Positions 32,851-43,149 of a DNA stretch of 64,000 nucleotides are shown piece by piece; the stretch's first letter is position 1; each line of letters starts with the position of its first letter. This DNA is from Selaginella moellendorffii (lineage: Eukaryota > Streptophyta > Lycopodiopsida > Selaginellales > Selaginellaceae): assembly GCF_000143415.4 (NCBI RefSeq), contig NW_003314262.1:1835732-1899731 (forward strand), read 5' to 3'. Below the pieces are notes generated by a model, which saw only the letters and a program-made list of their open reading frames with translations, did not search any database and was not told the DNA's origin. Both the position numbers and the translations under genes were made by a program.

Positions 32851-35640
32851 CGTCATCCGATTCCAATTGGGGATGCTCGTCCAATCAAGGTTCCTGTTCG
32901 TCATTACTCACCAAAGGAGATCAAGATTTTACGTGCAAATGTCAAGGAGATGTTGGAGAAGGGTGTTATTTAGAAATTGCAGAGTCCTTGGGCATGTGAA
33001 CCTCATCTTGTGACAAAGCCTAATGGGATTATTCATTTCTACATCGACTATCGTCCGTTAAACAACATAACGATCCCGGATGTGTACCCTCTTCCTCACA
33101 TTACTGATCTCTTGGATCGTCTGGGGCGAAGTCATTGGTTCAACAAGCTAGATCTTGCTTCTGGGTATTGGCAAGTACCGATGGCCGAAGAAGATATTCC
33201 TAAGACTGCTTTTCGTACACCATTTGATTTGTATGAGTTCTTGGTGATGCCATTTGGTTTGAACAATGTTCCAACAACTTTCCAGCGGATGATGGACGAG
33301 GTTCTTTGAGATATGCTAGAGGTGACTGCTGACTTCATTGATGATGTCTTGATCCACTCGGAGGGGACGTGGGAGGAGCACGTTCGTGATGTTTGTAAAG
33401 TGTTGGATCGGCTACACGACGTTGGTTTAAAGCTGAAGTGGTCGAAGTGCGTGTTTGGATCCAAGGACACAACTTATCTTGGGTACCGTATTTCTCGTAA
33501 GGGTTTGCAAGTTGATCCTGACAAACTTGTGGCTATTATGAAGTTCCCTACTCCGAAGTGTGTGAATGATGTGTAGCGCTTCTTGGGCAAGGTGCAGTAT
33601 CTCGGGCGTTTTGTGGATCATCTTTCTGATTGCATTGCACCATTGCGAGCGTTGCTGAAGTCATCAACGTTGTCTTTCATTTGGTCTTCAGATTGTGAGC
33701 GGGCGTTCGGGGATCTCAAAGAGTTATTGACAACTCCTCCGATTTTGGCATATCCTAACTACACTCGACCTTTTATTTTGCACGTGGATGCTTCTGACAT
33801 TGGTCTTGGAGGTGTGTTAATACAAGAGAGCTCGAGTGTGCCTGATTAGTGCCATCCCATTGCATATATAAGCCGTACATTACAACCAGCGGAGATGAAC
33901 TACTCCACGACAGAGGAGTGTTTAGCAGCAGTCTGGGGTTTCGAGAAACTTCATGCATATCTACATGGCTCTCGAACGTTACTTGAAGGTGACCATGCTG
34001 CTGTTACTTCATTATCAAAGTAGAAGAACCTGGTTGGTCGTATTGCTCGGTGGGCTTTGAAGCTTCAGATATATGATTTTGATGTTGTTCACCGCCCAGG
34101 GAGTTCTATGGCTGATGCTAATGCCCTTTCTCGAGCTCCTCTTCCTTCTTCACTCTCTTCTCATGTTTCTGACGAGCCTGTCATTCCAGCATCTGTGGAT
34201 TTTCAAGACAAGGATTTTGTGCCGTCGGCGGTTGCTGTACTTGACGTTCTGTGTCCACAAGGTGTAGAGCAAGATCTACCTTTGCTTGATGAGGTTCGTG
34301 AGGCGTAAAAGATTGAGCCATGGATTCGAAGGCTTTGAGATGGGTTTGAGAATCCTACATCACTTGCTAATGACTTGCCTTTCCAGCATTTACATTCTCA
34401 ATATCATCTGAAGATGGCCTTCTTTATTTTGTGGGGACAAATCCTGATGATCATTTACAGCTGTGGTGCCTTCTATCTTTATTCCATGGTTTCTCCATGC
34501 CTACCATGATTCTCCTGTTCTAGGTAGGCATATGGGACATTGTCGTGTAATCGAGAAGCTACGCAGGTCTTTCTATTGGCCGGAGATGCGACGTGATATT
34601 ATTCGGTATGTACGTAGCTGCGTTTGGTGCCAAGCTCGTAATACTCCCCCTCGGGCTGCGGAAGGATGGTTGGAGTCAATTGCAATTTCCCGTCCATTTG
34701 AGTTGGTGGCATTTGATCTTATGGGACCTTTTCCACGGTCGACTGCTGGCAATGAGTATATTATTATTGCTTCTGACTACTTGACTCGTTGGGTGGAAGT
34801 TGGTGCTCTTGCTAGCACCTCTGCAACTGCTGTTAGATACTTCCTCCTCAATCGAGTGGTGTTCTAGCATTCTTGTCTAGAGCAGATTCTTTCGGATAAT
34901 GGTCCTGTATTTATGGCTGAGGCATTTCATGTTTTGACGTCTCGGTTGGGGATTTGCCACACTTTCACGAGTGCTTATCATCCACAATCAGACGGTCTGG
35001 TGGAACGGCTCGTTCGGACGTTCAAGGGGATGATTGCGAAGTATATGAACTTTCAGCATTCGGATTGGGATAGTTATTTGCTGTCTATTCGGTATGCATA
35101 TGTCACTGGGGTGCAAAGTTCTGTTAGTGCTTCACCATATAAACTCCTATATGGTTATGATCAAATATTACTAATGGAGTTAGGTTTACCTTCGCGATTG
35201 CTACGAGCTGCGGATGCTAGGTCATGGGATCAATATTTGACAAGCATTCTTCCACTTGTCCGAGCGGAGTCTGCCGAACACTTAGGCCGCGTACAAGTGG
35301 GACAACAACGGCGTTACAACTCCTATCATCGTCCACCTGCAAAGAACAAAGTGGATGATTTGGTATTAGTCCGTTTTCCCCATCTTACGGTACATGGTTT
35401 ATTTAAGAGGCTCCTTGCACAGTGGAAAGGACTATATCGAGTGTTGCGGCAAGTTGGACCACAAGTTTATGGGGTTTGGCATGATATCCAGCAGGCCGAT
35501 CCTCCAGAGATTGTGCATGTATAGCGGTTGAAACGCTTCATACAAAAGGATCAGGAGCGGTTAATACCATCTACAGATCCGCCGATGCCTCCTTTTGATA
35601 TTCCTCTAGATCTCGGCCCGTCTACAAGAGAACTCTGATG
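32851..35640 (+). pseudogene. Ty3/gypsy reverse transcriptase, RNase H and integrase (copy 2, second half)
   Basis: The frame continues from 25502 without shift to 34308: RT (LDLASGYWQVPMAEEDI, FIDDVLIHSEGTWEEH), RNase H (HVDASDIGLGGVL) and the HRPGSSMADANALSR motif. It is interrupted only by point stops: TAG 32971, TGA 33307, TAG 33574, TAG 33847, TAG 34021 and TAA 34306. After a shift, integrase follows (34463-35524) with a zinc-binding region CVWCQAR, a core beginning AFDLMGPFPRS, and YHPQSDGLVERLVRTFKGMI. Every stop could come from a Gln, Arg or Trp codon by one C-to-T or G-to-A change. Confidence 0.85.
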
Positions 35641-35670
35641 GTTTTCCATTATTCCGAGATGAGGGGATGA

Positions 35671-35845
35671 TGTGAGGGCCAAGTGTACGGCTACGATGCC
35701 GTATACTAATATTAGCGTAGTGGGATTTTGGTAACCGTCGAATTGGTTTCAATCCAGACCACTTGCTCTTATATATAAGTTAGGGTTTTTGGGCTAATTG
35801 ATATGCACATTTTTGTATTCCCTTTCCATATTCCATGCACTCACA
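35671..35845 (+). repeat. 3' LTR (partial) of gypsy copy 2
   Basis: It starts TGTGAGGGCC directly after the purine-rich GAGATGAGGGGATGA. About 100 bases (GTGGGATTTTGGTAA core) match the LTR remnant at 14605-14700. The far end is lost in AT-rich sequence before 35911. Confidence 0.65.
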
Positions 35846-36074
35846 ATCTGAATATTCTGAAATTATATTAAACCTCTTAATATAATTTTAAATTTTTATT
35901 TATTTTAATTTGTGAGTGCTTGGGATATAGGAATATGTATATTAATTAGGGTTTAGACCCCTGCTTATATACAAGAATGGATGGACCAAGATTCAGTCCC
36001 AAATGGATGGTCAATATGCAATAGTACTATAATTAATATATCACCTAGCCAAGGTAATACATATATATACATAT

Positions 36075-36078
36075 ATAT

Positions 36079-36109
<31 letters not shown>

Positions 36110-36112
36110 TAA
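36075..36112 (+). repeat. (ATTT)n microsatellite
   Basis: About nine TTTA/ATTT units follow a TATATACA stretch inside the left terminal repeat. The right terminal repeat lacks the expansion. Confidence 0.95.
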
Positions 36113-36531
36113 ACCTTACATTATCTTTCTATTCGGAAGATGAAAAGGTGATGATAATAAGTTAGGTGGAACATCTAAAGCTTCTGTTGGGCGATTATAA
36201 ACTACCAGAAGAATCTAAAGCTTCTACAAAACCACCAATAAAGTTGCTGATAAGCATGATTGAAACAAAACCCAAAGCTATAACATAAGCACCGATCGAT
36301 TATGGAATCCCGTTCAATCAGTTATAATTTTATATGCAACAACTAAACGCTTAAACTAAATTTGAAACTATAACATTAAACCAAAGCAAGGGACTTCAAG
36401 AACCACTATAATCTATGAAATGCCATTGCAACAATTAATACTTCCCACATTTAAATTTGCCCATTAATAATCCTTTAAGACCACTATTAGTTTAGTCTTA
36501 GGACTATAAGTAAAACAACCATCTTCCTCAT

Positions 36532-37347
36532 TTAGCACCCTACATGAGAGGTTGAACTCACTCTGCCATTTATGTTCAACCTCACTCCACTATTGCATTT
36601 GTTCAGCTTCACTATGTTGGGGTTAAATATTCTATTCAGACTCACTATACTCATTCTCATTCTATAATCCATGTTGTTTATCCTCACTCCACTATTGTAT
36701 TCGCTTATCTTCACATCATTGTTAGGGTTGGACTCCTGTCTGTCCCCTCTTCCCCCTCCTCCGAAGAAAAAAAGTTTTGAAGTGTTGGGGCAGAAAGAAA
36801 AAAATGAAAAAATATTGAGGAAAAACAATTGTAAAAGAAGAAAAAGTGGATAAAGAAGTATCAGAAGAGGAATTTGTATCAACTGACAATGTAGAAATAG
36901 GAAATCAAAAAGACATCTACTCAAATCTTGGAAAAATACTTTGGCCAACACAATATAAGTAAAAGATTCACACTGCTCAACTTCCTTAACACACAACTCA
37001 ACACTTGAGATGAGAAAATTAATAACAACATTCACACTCTTAAGGGAATAGATAAATTCCTCAACAATAACGGTAAAACAAAGACTTTCAATGACACTTA
37101 TAAATAGGGACATACATTTAATCTGAAACTCTAGCCAAAGTGACTCAACCTTTGGAACAAAAGAAAACTCAGCACTAGAATTGATTAAAGACGTTGCCAA
37201 TGAAACAAAAGCAAGATTTTCAATTTCATGCACACACTCAACATCTAAATTAATATGAGGAAGATAAAAAACATTCAACTCAACACTGGATTGAGAATAA
37301 GAATCATAAGAGTCATAAATGATCAATGTGCCAAGAGAAGAAAACAC
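36532..37347 (-). other. 271-codon ORF inside the LTR-like element, unknown
   Basis: The frame is open for 271 codons in AT-rich sequence, rich in Ser, Phe and Leu, with no motif I know. The middle (FFFGGGGRGDRQ) is simply the translation of a purine-rich tract. An 81-codon frame (37347-37592) precedes it. The related fragment at 23110-23820 has no matching frame, which argues against a conserved protein. Confidence 0.25.
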
Positions 37348-38237
37348 TATAGATGAGGAAGAAATACTAAAAACATGAAAAGGTGGTTCAAACTAAGAAA
37401 TAAAAAAAAGTTAAGAAAGAATAAAAGGTAAAAAGAAAGGATCAAATGGCAAATTGAAGGATTAACACTTACCCTGTGAAATTTCCAACTCATCTTCAAA
37501 GTTATCTTTATAATAATTAAACTCTTCATCACAATCCAGAATCCATTCAAATTCATAAACATCGTCTTCCCATAAACTTGATCCTTAAACATTCTCCAAA
37601 AACCAGACTATATTATCTATAACTTCAGAAGTTAGAAACGGCAATGCAGCATCAATATAATCACACCTCACAGCACTAAAAGTTCAATCTAATAAAATAG
37701 CATTAACAGCTTTAAGTGATATACTTTTTAATTGATGACGGTATAGTATGGTAGAAGAAGAGGACGTAATGAAGATCCAAAAAAAGGATAGATCTAAATA
37801 CAATGATAGTTAAAGTTCTAAATCTTGCAAAAAATTAATACAAATTTAGATCTAAAAGAAAATGAAAAAATAAAAACAAAAAGCATGATCCCAAACATTA
37901 AAACCAAATTGCAATGCCCTTCACCTCCACTAATGTGAGTGCTCAAAATATAAGAATAGTTATATTAATTGGGGTTTAAACCTTTGCTTATATACAAAAA
38001 TGAATGGACCAAATTCAATCCCAAATGAACAATCCATATGCTATAGTACTATAGTTAAGATATTATCTAGCCATGGTAATACATACACGTACTTTACAAA
38101 TTGTAATTATGTTTTATTAGAAAATTTTAGTGTTCAAGGCTGAATAAGCACTGAACAAGCAATTGCTTTAGATCATCCACATTTCAAATTGTAGTCTTGA
38201 GATATCACTCTTTGAGCCAAGCTTGATTGCCTGGGGC

Positions 38238-38330
38238 AGGAGGGTCAGCCACACCAAGTGCGGCTGGGATCGTAGACATGGGAGGGTCGGCCATGCCAAG
38301 TGCGGCTGCGATCATCGACGTGACCGCGGC
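38238..38330 (+). repeat. Two imperfect tandem units of about 45 bp
   Basis: The unit GGAGGGTCRGCCAYRCCAAG followed by TGCGGCTG-GATC occurs twice in succession, about 400 bases upstream of oxygenase copy B. It is GC-rich, unlike the retrotransposon DNA before it. Confidence 0.7.
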
Positions 38331-38464
38331 AATCCAGCCTTGACCTGAAAATCGTTGACTCCTTCACAAAAACATGATCACGGACTGCTTCTCCCATTTT
38401 ATGTCGCTCTTGCCATTTTCCTGACTCGTCGGGTTGCTTTAATCATATCTCTCATGGACAGTTG

Positions 38465-38474
38465 TATATAATAA
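38465..38474 (+). promoter_or_regulatory. Possible TATA box for oxygenase copy B
   Basis: TATATAATAA stands 231 bases upstream of the ATG at 38696, at the edge between transposon debris and the gene. This is position and composition only. Confidence 0.35.
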
Positions 38475-38695
38475 AGAAAGCTAACCCTGCACCGAGATCT
38501 GTCTTTTCTTCCTGCTTCCTTCAATCTACGGGTTGTTAGGCATGCATGCAGACCGACTGGAGATTGTCTCTACGGTTGAAGCCTGGAGATTGAGGCGGCG
38601 CACGCTTGTTGGAAGAATTGCAGATCGCCACGTTGAAGAGGAAGTATTTCCCATAATATGCCAGATTTTTGCCCATATTTGCAACAGGAAACAGA

Positions 38696-41600
38696 ATGGC
38701 AATGGCGCAGCTCAACAAGGCGCTGTGGTGCGACCGGGAGATCTTCGCCACCGGAGGTGAGATTGACGTAGCAAAGTTTCGGATGCCAGCATCGCTGCAT
38801 GTGGAGGGTGCCGAGAGGATCAGTCTTCCACTTTCGCCGCTAGGTCTCGCCAAGATAAAGTCCGTGTCCCAGCAAGCTCCATACGGCCTTGGGGAGAGAA
38901 CTCTCGTCGACACAGATGTGAGGCGAGCTTGGCAGATCAATCCCGACAGGGTCTCTTGCCCCGAGGTTCCAAACTTCTTCTCGACGGTGCCTCGCGACTT
39001 GGCCGCCCATGGACTCGCCGCCATGGGGCTGGATTCCACTGCTCTGGAGCTCGACGTCAAGCTCTACAAGCTGCTGCTCTACGAGGCTGGTGGCCACTTC
39101 AAGTTCCACAGGGACACGGAGAAGGAAGATGGCATGTTTGCGACCATGATCTTGCAACTTCCGACGAGCACCGGACACAGCGGCGGGGCTCTCGCCGTCC
39201 GCCAGGGACGGCAGGGCTGCGAGTTTGATTTCTCGGACGGGAGCTCCAGCCACTACTTCTCGACGATCTTCTTTTGTGACTGTGAGCACCTCCTCAAGGA
39301 GGTGACGAGCGGGTTGAGGTTGTGCCTGGTTTTTAGCCTGGTGAGGAACAACGTGGAGTTTATACCCGCGGAGAACGTCCCGTCGTTCGTCTCGGCTCTT
39401 CCCCGAGTGAGAGCTCTCTTCCAGCAATGGGCTGCTGACACTGGTGATGATCAAGCAGATCAAGCAGAAGGTAATGATAACGAAGCAGAAGGTGATGATA
39501 TAGAAGACGATGACATGAGAGACGATGATGACGAAGAGGATGATGATGACGAAGACCATAGCGATGATGATGGTGTTCGTGTTCAAGACGTCAGCAATAG
39601 TGACAGGAAGGGTCGTAAGCTACTGGCGGTTCCTTTGGCTCACAAGTACTCAAAGGCGAGCCTGTCTTTCGCGGGGCTCAAGGGTCACGACCGCGTGGTG
39701 GCCGCTCTCGTGAGAGCTTGCGAGTTTCTAGAGCTTCATCTCTGCATGCTCACCAAGCACAAGACCGTGGCGGACGAGCCCGAGGTCGAGTACGTGATTC
39801 ACAATTGGATCACGGTGGACGACCAGCCAGCAAAGTTTAAGAAGTGGAACATAGACATCAAGCAAGAAATTCTCAGGGCCTCTCGGACAAAGACCGCTAT
39901 CGATGCTGATTATGACGACGAAGACGCTGACGCGATTCGCGAGATTGACTTGTTTGATTTCCTCGAGGACGAGTTCCAAGGAACCGGGATGATGGCTGGC
40001 AACGAAGGTGGAACTGATCAGTACTTCTATCACGTAGCAGTGCTCGTGGTTTGGCCCAAGGACAGCTTCATGAGAACGATCTGCTCGTCGTTGGAGGACG
40101 TAGCGTGGGTGCTGGACTGGATGAGAGAAACTTATGGCGGTGACTTTGCAGCTCCTGGATCACCGTCGAGGGGACACTTGCAAGAGATGGTCACGTCTTT
40201 GACACACCGGTTTGATTCGCTTGCTTCGCTTCTCCAAGCGAGCTATTCAATTTACAACTCTGAGGAGAGACAAAAGGTCCTCCAAGCTCCGGGAAAGCTG
40301 CTCGAAGTTTGCGTCAAGTCTGGGCTTAGCGACGAGGCGCTGTCGATCATGAGGAGCTGGGGTGTGGAGCTGATAGACACCAAGGAATTCGCCATTACCG
40401 TGCAAGCTTACGGCTGGGAGGCTTGCAAGGAGATCGTTACCGGAGTCATAGAGCGCGTTGCCGGTGAAGCTGCGATGAAGCTGGGAGGTTTTCCTTCGCG
40501 GCTGCGGGATGGGGTCGGGTATCAGGACGGAGCCATTGTAGCTGCAAAGCTGCTGTGTGCCAAGCTCATGGCGAACTTGACCGGGATCGAGGTCCAGGGT
40601 GGTATGAAATGGAAAAGAGATGGGATCATGCTCTTGATCGAGTTTTGCCTCGAAGCTGGGCTCCAGGAGGAGGCCTCGCAGATCCTCGGCAAGCTAACTC
40701 TCCAGAGGCTGTGCGGCGGAACGCTGGCCAAAGTGATGCATTTTTTTCCGAGCCGCACCGGCGAAGTGGAGAGAACATGGGACGAAAGGAAGAAGGTGGC
40801 GGAGGATAGAAAGCTGGAGGAAGAGGAAGCGAAAGCGAAAGTGGAAAAGGCAAACCGTGGTTATGGCTATGCCGGGTCCGGTTTGAAGAAAGGCAAGAGC
40901 TCGGAAGAGCTGTGTGAGGCGTACGTGGGCGACATGGTGGAGTTTATGCTGGAGCTAGAATCGCTGGGACGCCTCGATGAAGCGCTGGGTTTTGCTGCCA
41001 GGCCTTTTCCTTGCGACTATGCTGCACGGAAGTTCACGGATCCGGGAAGGGGCAGTCTGGAAGAGCACTGGATTGTGGTTGCGCTGCTGCTAAAGCCCGA
41101 GGTCTTGCTGGCCAAGTCGGGCGAGCACAACGATTGTGTTGCGATCAAGACGATTCGAAAGGCCGCGGGCTTGGTTGACTTGAAGAACAACGAGGCGGCC
41201 AAAACGGTGGTAGTCAAGCTTTGCAAGGACGAGGTGGTGACCGCGGCCGATCTAGCGGAGACGAGTTCCTGGATTGAATACCACGGTGCCACCTCCAGCG
41301 GCATACAGAAGGATCGATCGTATTTAAGCCAGGAGGAGAAGGTGTACAAGACTTGGGAGAAGCAGAAGAAGTTCTTCGAGTTCTTGCTATGGCTGGAGGA
41401 CGAGGAGCTGCTGGAAGCGATGGTGGAGTGCGTGAGTAAGAGGGCGAATCTTTTGAGGAGGATGCTGGAGAGGGAGGAGGGGCTCGTGAACGAGGCCGTG
41501 AAGCTTGGCGATGGCGTGAAGAGGGCGATGAAGAAGCTTGTGGAGGTGAGGATGGAGTATGTGTCGAGGGAGCCGAGCTTGGGCGACGTGGTGGAGAGCT

Positions 41601-41776
41601 TGACGCCGGCGTCCAAGAGGCTCAAGCTCTGCGGCCAAGTCGATGTTCGCCAGGCGATTGACAATCCTCGGCAGCAGCGGCGAGTTTACGAGATGGTGGT
41701 GGAGAATTGGAAGGGCGATAGTGCCGCGAGATCGATCGAGATGGAGAAGCTTCAAGCGCTCCACCAAATGCTTTGA
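38696..41776 (+). CDS. 2OG-Fe(II) oxygenase (prolyl-4-hydroxylase-like) with long C-terminal region, copy B
   Basis: An intronless ORF of 1026 residues, paralogous to 11196-14297 along its whole length. The oxygenase core keeps the iron ligands in FKFHRDTEKEDGMFA and in CDCEHLLKEVTSG, and the basic 2OG residue in SGLRLCLVFSL. The acidic linker is longer and differently arranged (extra DQAEGNDNEAEGDD), and a segment of about 20 residues around copy-A residues 590-615 is missing. The C-terminal 740 residues are not assignable but are conserved between copies with intact frames. DNA similarity starts at the ATG and ends about 75 bases after the stop, so the upstream regions are unrelated and the copies may be regulated differently. 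The ATG at 38696 is chosen because upstream in-frame sequence has no ATG. Confidence 0.85.
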   Translation: MAMAQLNKALWCDREIFATGGEIDVAKFRMPASLHVEGAERISLPLSPLGLAKIKSVSQQAPYGLGERTLVDTDVRRAWQINPDRVSCPEVPNFFSTVPRDLAAHGLAAMGLDSTALELDVKLYKLLLYEAGGHFKFHRDTEKEDGMFATMILQLPTSTGHSGGALAVRQGRQGCEFDFSDGSSSHYFSTIFFCDCEHLLKEVTSGLRLCLVFSLVRNNVEFIPAENVPSFVSALPRVRALFQQWAADTGDDQADQAEGNDNEAEGDDIEDDDMRDDDDEEDDDDEDHSDDDGVRVQDVSNSDRKGRKLLAVPLAHKYSKASLSFAGLKGHDRVVAALVRACEFLELHLCMLTKHKTVADEPEVEYVIHNWITVDDQPAKFKKWNIDIKQEILRASRTKTAIDADYDDEDADAIREIDLFDFLEDEFQGTGMMAGNEGGTDQYFYHVAVLVVWPKDSFMRTICSSLEDVAWVLDWMRETYGGDFAAPGSPSRGHLQEMVTSLTHRFDSLASLLQASYSIYNSEERQKVLQAPGKLLEVCVKSGLSDEALSIMRSWGVELIDTKEFAITVQAYGWEACKEIVTGVIERVAGEAAMKLGGFPSRLRDGVGYQDGAIVAAKLLCAKLMANLTGIEVQGGMKWKRDGIMLLIEFCLEAGLQEEASQILGKLTLQRLCGGTLAKVMHFFPSRTGEVERTWDERKKVAEDRKLEEEEAKAKVEKANRGYGYAGSGLKKGKSSEELCEAYVGDMVEFMLELESLGRLDEALGFAARPFPCDYAARKFTDPGRGSLEEHWIVVALLLKPEVLLAKSGEHNDCVAIKTIRKAAGLVDLKNNEAAKTVVVKLCKDEVVTAADLAETSSWIEYHGATSSGIQKDRSYLSQEEKVYKTWEKQKKFFEFLLWLEDEELLEAMVECVSKRANLLRRMLEREEGLVNEAVKLGDGVKRAMKKLVEVRMEYVSREPSLGDVVESLTPASKRLKLCGQVDVRQAIDNPRQQRRVYEMVVENWKGDSAARSIEMEKLQALHQML

Positions 41777-41899
41777 CGATCTGGTTCTTCCTTTTGCTCT
41801 ATTCTCTTTCCTAAAATTTTCGTAAAATATACATCATTTCAAGTCAAACAAACAAGTCTCTAGCCTTTGACAAAGAGTTTGGATCTTTGACGTGAATAT

Positions 41900-42906
41900 C
41901 TAGAGCAAACCCAGCCAGCCATCGATCTCACAGCGGCACGCCGCGGGCTCACCAATGAGCGGCCGTCCAGCGTGAAACTCGACAATCAACTTGGCGAAGT
42001 TCCCAAGATCGTAGAGCAAGTAATGGAAGTACGCCAGCCGGTGCATCCCTCTCTGCCTCATGAATGCCGTCCCGCCATGTCCACCCTCGCAGGCCAGGCA
42101 AGTGCTCTTCCCACCCATCGAGAACTTGAGCTGGTTTCGGCCCGCCACGTATCCTGGAGCCGGCCACGCTTCGTTGTCCTCGCTGAAATCCATGTCCTCC
42201 TGGAAACCAAGTTGAGAAAGAGAATATAGAAAGAATGAAACAAGGAGAGGATCTCGAGCGAAGTACCTGGCCCTGGAGGATGATGCGTTGGAACTCACGG
42301 ACAGTCTCCCTAGTGACATACGTCTCGTAAAACACTGTCTTCTCGTCACCTTTGCACGGCCTCGAGGTGTAGCGAGCCGCGGCACGAAACCTCCCGTCGG
42401 AGCGCACTGCATACTCGAGCAGATAGTGGCCGCGTTCCCTCTTGACGCTGAACGAGAAGCCATCATCGCCATCTTCTTCAAGTTCTTCTTCTTTCTTTTC
42501 TCCAGGCTCCGGGGGATTTGCCTGGCACAGCCATCCGGCACGGATCTGCTTGCCCTCCACGGTCGACCCATCAAGCTGAGTAATGGTTTTGCGAGCCTGT
42601 GTGTCGTCGTCGCACTTGATGATCCCGTAGCCAACGTTGAGGCCCGTGGACATTGTGGTCGCTATCTCGATCTGGTCGGGTGTCAAGCCGTCAAAGCAGC
42701 CCGCATAGTCCTCGGGAAGTCCAGTCACCAGGACCAATCCCCCAGTTCCTGCGTGACAAACGAGCATAGTATTTGATTCCAAGAAAAGGATGGGCCTTAC
42801 CGGATGAGCAGTGAAAGTCCTCGTCTTGTAAGAGCAAGCTCCACTGCTCGACGACATGATTCACGTCCTTTGGAAGCCTCCTTATTCTCGCAAGCAGCCT
42901 CTCCAT
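41900..42906 (-). CDS. Unknown protein, 295 residues, possible RRM-like N-terminal half
   Basis: Three exons join in frame: 42906-42801, 42748-42267 and 42199-41900 (GT-AG introns of 52 and 67 nt). After a helical start (MERLLARIRRLPKDVNHVVEQW), residues about 37-105 look like an RNA-recognition fold: a strand GLVLVTGLP, then GYGIIKCDDDTQARKTITQL and EGKQIRAGWL. The canonical RNP aromatics are weak. An acidic linker (EKKEEELEEDGDDGF) leads to a second part with YLLEYAVRSDGRFRAAARY, KTVFYETYVTRETVREF and, at the end, a CLACEGGHGG and CRC cysteine set. I do not know the family. A broken copy lies at 10925-11105. Confidence 0.6.
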
Positions 42907-43149
42907 GCCCCAAAACCTAGGCCCGCAGCCGTCGGATTTATAAACTCTCAACCGTCCAAAAGGTATAACGACGAAAAAATTATGTACAGCCCCAAGACTC
43001 TGTCAAAAGGAAACAAACGTAAGAAAGGAAAACAAACACAGAACTCTTCACCTGATTTACGATGTTGCAGTATTTATGTTGATGTCCTCAAGTCCCCCTA
43101 ACTTGATGCTGGAGGGTGAAACAAGCCATTTGAGAAGTGAAAAGTAAGT

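Larger units (their letters stand above)
35911..38098. mobile_element. LTR-like element of 2.2 kb with direct terminal repeats
   Basis: Direct repeats at 35911-36120 and 37934-38098 start TGTGAGTGC and end TTACA. They share a long internal stretch (GGTTTA, GCTTATATACAA, GGATGGACCAA-type, CAATAGTACTATA-type words). The left one is longer by an ATTT array. Between them are 1.8 kb of AT-rich DNA without retroviral domains. Relatives lie at 23110-23820 (inverted) and 54770-55160. Only a 4-base AATT match is seen as a possible target duplication. Orientation is unsure. Confidence 0.55.

Noticed and set aside
14958-34023. U-to-C RNA editing that would turn the retrotransposon UAG codons into CAG
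   Set aside because: Such editing is known only in organelles of some land plants, and plain cytosine deamination explains the same changes.
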